Of a stretch of DNA of 19,551 bases, positions 15,077-19,551 are shown in pieces. The translations under genes and the position numbers were made by a program. Origin of the DNA: Accumulibacter sp964428215. Its GTDB lineage: Bacteria; Pseudomonadota; Gammaproteobacteria; Burkholderiales; Rhodocyclaceae. The stretch covers positions 1-19,551 of the forward strand of contig CAYRXO010000052.1 of assembly GCA_964428215.1 (NCBI GenBank), written 5' to 3'. Under the pieces are notes generated by a model. It had not been told where the DNA came from. It searched no databases and worked only from the letters and a program-made list of their open reading frames with translations. How positions within the stretch are numbered: position 1 is the first letter of the stretch; each line of letters begins with the position of its first letter.

Positions 15077-15799
15077 TCAGGCGCGCTGGAAAAAGAAGAC
15101 GTTTTTACGGATGCAAGAGAAATCGAGACAAAATCCGAGCGAAAACAGGTGCGAAAAAATTTGGCTGATACCGTCGTTGCCCAGGACATCCGGATGCGTT
15201 TCGAGACAGATCTTCTTGACGCCGGATAATTCGGCATAGGCAAAAAACTCACCTTCGCCGCCTTCGATATCGACGATCAGGAAAGTCGGCGCAAGCTGCG
15301 CAAACTCCTCGTTCAGGTCACGCTGGGCGACTTTGATCAGAATCGAATCGACGCTGCGCGGCGTCGCCGAAGAGGCCCAGAAATCGGCCTCGACATAAAA
15401 AGCGCATTCGCCTTGTCCGCGACCGAGCAGGACGTTGTTGATCGCCGGTGAGACCGCATTTCTGTCGTAAGTGGCCTTGATCAAGGGCATCAGAGCCGGG
15501 TTGGCCTCGAATGAATGGACCCGCTGGCTGCCGATGCGCTTCGCGCAATAAGCCGATAGAAAGCCCAGGCCGGCGCCGACTTCAACGACGATATCGTGTT
15601 CGTTGATTTTCTGCGCAACGATGTCGATTTCCTTGCTCTCATACTCGCCGAAAAATATCTGCCGTGCGATCCCCTCAGAGATGCCCGGCTGACAGCACGG
15701 CAGCCAGATCCCCTGGTTTTCTGCCCACGCCGGACGTTGCCAGTGCCAGAGCAGCTTCTTCAGGCGTTTCTCGGTTTTGCCACCTTTGCGTAATCCCAT
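15077..15799 (-). CDS. FkbM-family methyltransferase
   Basis: A 240-residue SAM-dependent methyltransferase of the FkbM family, which usually O-methylates sugars or polyketides. The SAM-binding core reads HDIVVEVGAGLGFLSAYCA followed by the acidic strand end HSFEANPALMPL. The family's later motif is FLIVDIEGGEGEFF, and the protein ends on a hydrophobic strand (KNVFFFQRA). The N-terminus is basic (MGLRKGGKTEKRLKKLLWHW), possibly a membrane-surface contact. The ATG at 15799 has AAGGA about seven bases upstream and lies 4 bp after the acyltransferase gene. Within this cluster it probably methylates a sugar of the glycan, for example as a cap; that is inference from context. Confidence 0.88.
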   Translation of the reverse strand: MGLRKGGKTEKRLKKLLWHWQRPAWAENQGIWLPCCQPGISEGIARQIFFGEYESKEIDIVAQKINEHDIVVEVGAGLGFLSAYCAKRIGSQRVHSFEANPALMPLIKATYDRNAVSPAINNVLLGRGQGECAFYVEADFWASSATPRSVDSILIKVAQRDLNEEFAQLAPTFLIVDIEGGEGEFFAYAELSGVKKICLETHPDVLGNDGISQIFSHLFSLGFCLDFSCIRKNVFFFQRA

Positions 15800-15803
15800 C
15801 GCT

Positions 15804-16370
15804 CTATCCTTGGCGATATTTCCTGATTGCGGCCGGAATGCCGGTAACGACGGCATTGTCCGGCACATCGCGTGTGACGATGGCACCGGCGCCGACGACC
15901 GCACCGTCGCCGATGGTGATGCCGGCCAGGACGATCACGTTGGCGCCGATCCAGCAGTCCCGGCCGATGCGGATCGGTTTTTTCTCGCTGGCCTGCAAGC
16001 GGATCGGCGTGTCGGCGGCGAAACGGTGTTGGTAGGAGATGATCCGGACACCGGGCCCGATCAGCGTATCGTCGCCGATATCGACGCCGCCCGTACCATT
16101 CACGATCGAGAAATTGTTGATCTCGACATGGTTGCCGAGCCGGACGCCGCCGTCGCCGCCTTGAATGAAGGCATAACGGTTGAGCGTCACCTGATCGCCG
16201 AGAACGACGCCGGGGCTGCGGCTGGCGTCGATCGAGGCGTCCGCATGAATCTTGCATTTGCGTCCGAGACTGATTTTCTGCACGTCCTTGAGGTAGGCGC
16301 CTGACGACACGCGGCTGCCGCCGGCGAGACGGACACGCAGTGAAAAAACGAGTTGTTGCCAGAAACGCAT
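15804..16370 (-). CDS. Hexapeptide-repeat acyltransferase (WcaF/maltose acetyltransferase-like)
   Basis: A 188-residue left-handed beta-helix acyltransferase. Imperfect hexapeptide repeats run through the protein (ISLGRKCKI, GVVLGDQVTL, GVRLGNHVEI, GVDIGDDTLIGPGVRI, PIRIGRDCWIGANVIV, GITIGDGAVVGAGAIV). The C-terminal block DVPDNAVVTGIPAA is typical of acetyl-CoA-dependent sugar O-acetyltransferases. The loop SYQHRF holds the His usually acting as base. Expected to act as a trimer in the cytoplasm, acetylating a sugar of the glycan under construction; N-acylation of an amino sugar is an alternative. The ATG at 16370 has only a distant AGGGA. It lies 19 bp after the amidotransferase gene and 4 bp before the FkbM gene. 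Confidence 0.9.
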   Translation of the reverse strand: MRFWQQLVFSLRVRLAGGSRVSSGAYLKDVQKISLGRKCKIHADASIDASRSPGVVLGDQVTLNRYAFIQGGDGGVRLGNHVEINNFSIVNGTGGVDIGDDTLIGPGVRIISYQHRFAADTPIRLQASEKKPIRIGRDCWIGANVIVLAGITIGDGAVVGAGAIVTRDVPDNAVVTGIPAAIRKYRQG

Positions 16371-16389
16371 GGCTGGTCTTGTCCCTGTG

Positions 16390-18231
16390 TCAGAAGTTGC
16401 TCAGTTGCTTGCTGTCGAGCCATAACAACAGCACGACGAAGGTGTAGGCCAGCCGTCGTGATGCTTTGCCTGCCTTGGCCTGTCGCCAGAGCCGCGCGAC
16501 GGCGGCCGCATCGAGGAAGGGCGCGATGCGCGCGCAATCGGCGACGACAGCGTCGCACACCGCCTGCCAGGCACCGTTGAAATACGTCTGCAGCGGCACC
16601 GAGAAGCCGTGTTTTTTCCGGTTCCAGACCGCCTCCGGCAGGCTGCGACGGGCAATGCGGCGCAGGATCGCCTTGCCGCCGTCGGCATCGTAGTGCGCCT
16701 CCGTCGGCAAGGGCAAGACGGCATCGAGAACCGGCTGGCCGAGCAGCGGCACGCGGATTTCGAGGCTGTGCGCCATGCTGGCGCGATCGGTCTTCTGCAG
16801 ACAGTTTTCCGAAAGGTAAGTCCACAAGTCGGCACGCATCAGACTCGCCGTGTCCATGTCCGATCCATCGCTCGTCGCCAGTTGCCGCCAGCGTAGCAGG
16901 GTCTGTTTGGGTTGTGCGGCGTGCAGCGCCGCGGGTGTCAGATAATTGGCCAGACTTTTGCGCGAACGCGGCCACGGGCCAAGTTCGACGTGGCGGTAGA
17001 ACAGGTATTCCTGCCCCCACAACGCCCGACGCGTCAGCGCGCCGGGAGCGACACCGGCATCGATCAGCCGGCGCAGCCAGGCTTGTCCCCAGCGTTGCGG
17101 AAAACGGGTGGCCTCGTCGGCAAAGCGCGGGTAGCCGGCGAACAGTTCGTCACCGCCGTCGCCAGACAAGGCGACGGTGACGTTGCGACGGGTCTGGCGC
17201 GACAGTTCCCAGGTCATCACATACGCTGGGTCGGCCAAGGGTTGATCGAGGTCGACGATGGCGCGGACGAAGGTGTCGCCATCGATCGCCGGTGCATCGA
17301 GCAGCGTATGCTCGGTGCCGAACGCGCGGGCGACGGCCAGCGCGGCGTCGCTTTCGTCATAGCCTTCCTCGGCAAAGCGCATCGAGAAAGTTTTCACCGG
17401 CGAAGCACCGGCTTCGGCCATGTAGCGCACGGTCAGACTCGAATCGATGCCGCCTGAAAGGAAGGCGCCGAGCGGCACGTCGGCGACGAGTTGGCGGCGC
17501 ACGCTTTCGCGCAGGGCGTCGTCGATCGTTGCGCTCAGTTCTTCGGCATATGGACAGCGGTTTTCAGCTGTCGGAATTGACCACCAGCCGCCGCTCGCGA
17601 GCTGCCGACGCTCGGCGTCGTAGCTGAGCCAGTGCGCCGGCGGTAATTGGCGGACGTCCTGCAATAGGGTTTGCGGGGCGAGACAAGTCTGGAAAGCCAG
17701 GCTGTCGCGCAGCGCCGCGTAATCGAGACGGCGCGGAAAAGCGGGCAGCAGGAAGAAAGGTGCCAGCGTCGAGGCGAAAGCGAAGCCGCTGTGCGTCGAA
17801 TAGAAAAAGGGTTTGATGCCCAACCGGTCGCGGGCGGCAAACAGTTGCTGCCGGTCGCGATCCCAGACGGCAAAAGCGAACATGCCGTCGAGTCGAGGCA
17901 ACAGAGTGCGGCCCCAGGCGACGTAGCCGTGCAACAGCACTTCGCTGTCGGAACGGGTATGGAAAACAAAGCCTTCTGCTTCCAGCTCATGCCGCAGGGC
18001 GCGGAAATTGTAAATCTCGCCGTTGAAGACCAGCGAGTAGCGTCCGTCGGGCGTCTGCATCGGTTGCGCGCCAGTGGCCAGGTCGATGACCGACAGCCGC
18101 GTATGACCGAGGGTCGCGGCGCCGTAATCCCTGACTGCCTGCTCGTCCGGACCACGTTTGGCGAGCGTAGCGAGCGCGGCAAACGCGCTGTCGCGCCATG
18201 GCGTGTCGATGAGTCCGAGAATGCCGCACAT
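16390..18231 (-). CDS. Asparagine synthase-type glutamine amidotransferase
   Basis: A 613-residue class II amidotransferase/ATP-pyrophosphatase of the AsnB family. The start MCGILGLID exposes the N-terminal nucleophile Cys2; RGPDE (26-30), VFNGEIYNF (68-76) and TRSDSE (92-97) build the glutaminase site. The synthetase domain has the pyrophosphate loop LSGGIDSS (258-265), DLDQPLADPA near 327 and LSGDGGDELFAGYPRF (355-370). All catalytic elements are present. The ATG at 18231 is set by Cys2 and lies 1 bp after the upstream glycosyltransferase. Free asparagine synthesis is possible, but its place among glycosyltransferases, an acyltransferase and a methyltransferase suggests it amidates a sugar acid or another glycan precursor, as AsnB-like proteins such as WbpS in O-antigen loci are thought to do. 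That is inference; the gene symbol is left blank for this reason. Confidence 0.9.
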   Translation of the reverse strand: MCGILGLIDTPWRDSAFAALATLAKRGPDEQAVRDYGAATLGHTRLSVIDLATGAQPMQTPDGRYSLVFNGEIYNFRALRHELEAEGFVFHTRSDSEVLLHGYVAWGRTLLPRLDGMFAFAVWDRDRQQLFAARDRLGIKPFFYSTHSGFAFASTLAPFFLLPAFPRRLDYAALRDSLAFQTCLAPQTLLQDVRQLPPAHWLSYDAERRQLASGGWWSIPTAENRCPYAEELSATIDDALRESVRRQLVADVPLGAFLSGGIDSSLTVRYMAEAGASPVKTFSMRFAEEGYDESDAALAVARAFGTEHTLLDAPAIDGDTFVRAIVDLDQPLADPAYVMTWELSRQTRRNVTVALSGDGGDELFAGYPRFADEATRFPQRWGQAWLRRLIDAGVAPGALTRRALWGQEYLFYRHVELGPWPRSRKSLANYLTPAALHAAQPKQTLLRWRQLATSDGSDMDTASLMRADLWTYLSENCLQKTDRASMAHSLEIRVPLLGQPVLDAVLPLPTEAHYDADGGKAILRRIARRSLPEAVWNRKKHGFSVPLQTYFNGAWQAVCDAVVADCARIAPFLDAAAVARLWRQAKAGKASRRLAYTFVVLLLWLDSKQLSNF

Positions 18232-18232
18232 C

Positions 18233-19318
18233 TCAGTCGCTTTCCCGTGCCAGTTGTTCGAGCCGGTCGATGATCGTGGCTGGCAGGAACGGCGTCGGAT
18301 CGAAAGCGGCTGCCGGGTTCCTCCCGGCGAGAACGTCGGCGATCGCCTGCGCCAGAGCCGTCGCATCGTTGCAGGCTACCAGTCGCCCGCAGCGGCCGTC
18401 CTGCAGCACTTCGCGCGGCCCCGACGGACAATCGGTGCTGATCACCGGCGTGGCGAGCAACAGCGCTTCGACCAGCACGTTGGGCATGCCTTCGTGATCG
18501 GAGCAGAGAACCAGCAGTTCGGCGCCGGCAATCCACGGGTAGGGGTTGGACTGGAAACCGGCGACGATGACGCGGTCGGCGACGCCGTGGTCGGCGATGG
18601 CGGCGCGCAACGCCGGCTCGTCATGACAGAGCAGAACAAGGCGGTGGCTCGGCGGCAAATCGCGGCAAGCGGCAAACAGCAGATCGTGCCGTTTCTGCGG
18701 CGCGTAACGTCCGACATGCACGATGTATGGTGCCGACGGCAGTGCGGACGCCTCTTTCGCCGCGTGGCGGATCGCTTCGGCATCGAAGGGGTTATACAGG
18801 CGTTCGATGCGCCTGGCGCTGATGCCGAGTCGTTGCAGATCGTCGGCGACGCCGCCGGAAACGGCGATCAGCCGACTTTGCTGATAGAGACGCCGGTATT
18901 TCTGCCGCCGCCGCTCGGCCTTGCGCGGATGACGGCAGGCCAGCCCTTCGATTTCCGCGGACAAGGTGTTGGCGATGCGCTGCCACAGCCTTGGCAAACG
19001 TGCCAGATGACAGATTTCGTCGGCAAAAGGCAGCGTGCTGAGGACCAGATCGAAGGCACGTTCGGCGGCCAAGCGGTGCAGCAGGCGTTCCAGCCGCCAG
19101 GCGAGCAGTCGCTTTCCGATCACTCCTTTGCTGGCGGTTTGACCGGGAGCCGTCAGGGCGGACAAACGCACATTGGCTGGTAGCGCATGCTCGACAAGAT
19201 GTTCGAGCAGCACGAGATGCGTTTCGTGACCGCGCTCGGCGAGCAGCGTGGCGAACTTGAGCATCGCCTTTTCAGCGCCGCCGCCACGCAGGTTGGTGGT
19301 GACCAGCGCAAACTTCAC
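18233..19318 (-). CDS. Glycosyltransferase family 4 (GT-B)
   Basis: A 361-residue retaining glycosyltransferase. The N-terminus VKFALVTTNLRGGGAEKAML carries the GGGAE loop that contacts the donor phosphate. The C-terminal domain has APYIVHVGRYAPQKRHDLL and the donor-site E-x7-E block HEGMPNVLVEALLLATPVI followed by DCPSGPREVLQDG, the form common in N-acetylgalactosamine and galactose transferases of O-antigen and capsule clusters (specificity not provable here). The start is GTG at 19318, because it overlaps the stop of the upstream gene as GTGA and begins exactly at the first beta-strand; the open sequence upstream belongs to the neighbouring gene. It ends 1 bp before the AsnB-type gene. Confidence 0.9.
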   Translation of the reverse strand: MKFALVTTNLRGGGAEKAMLKFATLLAERGHETHLVLLEHLVEHALPANVRLSALTAPGQTASKGVIGKRLLAWRLERLLHRLAAERAFDLVLSTLPFADEICHLARLPRLWQRIANTLSAEIEGLACRHPRKAERRRQKYRRLYQQSRLIAVSGGVADDLQRLGISARRIERLYNPFDAEAIRHAAKEASALPSAPYIVHVGRYAPQKRHDLLFAACRDLPPSHRLVLLCHDEPALRAAIADHGVADRVIVAGFQSNPYPWIAGAELLVLCSDHEGMPNVLVEALLLATPVISTDCPSGPREVLQDGRCGRLVACNDATALAQAIADVLAGRNPAAAFDPTPFLPATIIDRLEQLARESD

Positions 19319-19551
19319 TGTCGTCTCGGCGGGTGTTCGTTGAGCGCCCGTTCGACGGTCTGCCAGACGCAGTCGACGCTGATGTCGCTCATCGGCGTTT
19401 CCGGTGTGGCGCCACGGTTGGCGAGCGGGTGATCGATCGGATAAGCGCACGGGTGGTCGAGCGGTGCCAGTACCCGGCTCGGAGAATAGCCGTGGTACAG
19501 GCTGACCATCGGCCGGTGCAGCGCGCCCATGATGTGTGTCGGTCCGGTATC
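19315..19551 (-). CDS. Glycosyltransferase family 9, C-terminal part only
   Basis: The last 78 codons of a gene whose start lies beyond the right edge. The segment DTGPTHIMGALHRPMVSLYH is the donor-binding block of LPS heptosyltransferase-like GT9 enzymes (usual form DTGPMHIAAALGxPxVALF). It is followed by SPSRVLAPLDHP and a tail with a possible short helix (VWQTVERALNEH). The stop overlaps the downstream GTG as GTGA. The donor could be ADP-heptose, consistent with gmhB elsewhere in the window, but the family also includes other sugars. Confidence 0.8.
   Translation of the reverse strand, partial: DTGPTHIMGALHRPMVSLYHGYSPSRVLAPLDHPCAYPIDHPLANRGATPETPMSDISVDCVWQTVERALNEHPPRRQ

Overview
The window reads as high-GC betaproteobacterial DNA, most likely of the order Rhodocyclales. 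This rests on gene order (glyQ-glyS-gmhB-plsC-ygjP-gloA-ubiA) and protein style; no database search was possible. It falls into three blocks.

(1) Positions 1-6661, minus strand: a tightly packed housekeeping run. In transcription order it holds glyQ and glyS (glycyl-tRNA synthetase), gmhB (heptose bisphosphate phosphatase for LPS core), plsC (phospholipid acyltransferase), a YgjP-type HExxH protein, gloA (glyoxalase I), ubiA (ubiquinone prenyltransferase) and the start of an exported protein cut by the window edge. Genes overlap by 4-8 bp or lie 1-16 bp apart, except for about 100 bp before ubiA.

(2) Positions about 7130-11520, plus strand: a cobalamin locus facing away from block 1. A promoter-like element leads into a well-formed cobalamin riboswitch, then an intact TonB-dependent receptor (btuB) and an intact cobyrinate a,c-diamide synthase (cobB). 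The two genes between them are both broken. A small membrane-protein gene carries a 160-bp palindromic MITE-like element with perfect 17-bp terminal inverted repeats and a 4-bp target duplication, plus a separate frame break. The corrinoid adenosyltransferase gene (cobO/btuR) has lost its centre, leaving an N-terminal piece with an altered P-loop and the last ~18 codons in another frame. The ancestral GTGA and ATGA gene overlaps are still visible, so this looks like an operon caught in partial decay.

(3) Positions 11665-19551, minus strand: an LPS or other surface-glycan assembly cluster. In transcription order it has a GT9 heptosyltransferase-like gene (cut by the right edge), a GT4 glycosyltransferase, an AsnB-type amidotransferase, a hexapeptide-repeat acyltransferase, an FkbM methyltransferase, a GT2 glycosyltransferase, a possible 41-codon ORF, a second GT4 and a second GT9. 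Together these would add sugars to a lipid-linked core and decorate them by amidation, acylation and methylation. gmhB in block 1 supplies the heptose pathway that GT9 enzymes usually draw on.

The most notable features are the MITE insertion, whose removal restores the reading frame exactly, and the decay of the two inner genes of a riboswitch-controlled operon whose outer genes look intact. I see no CRISPR array, tRNA, rRNA or full insertion sequence.
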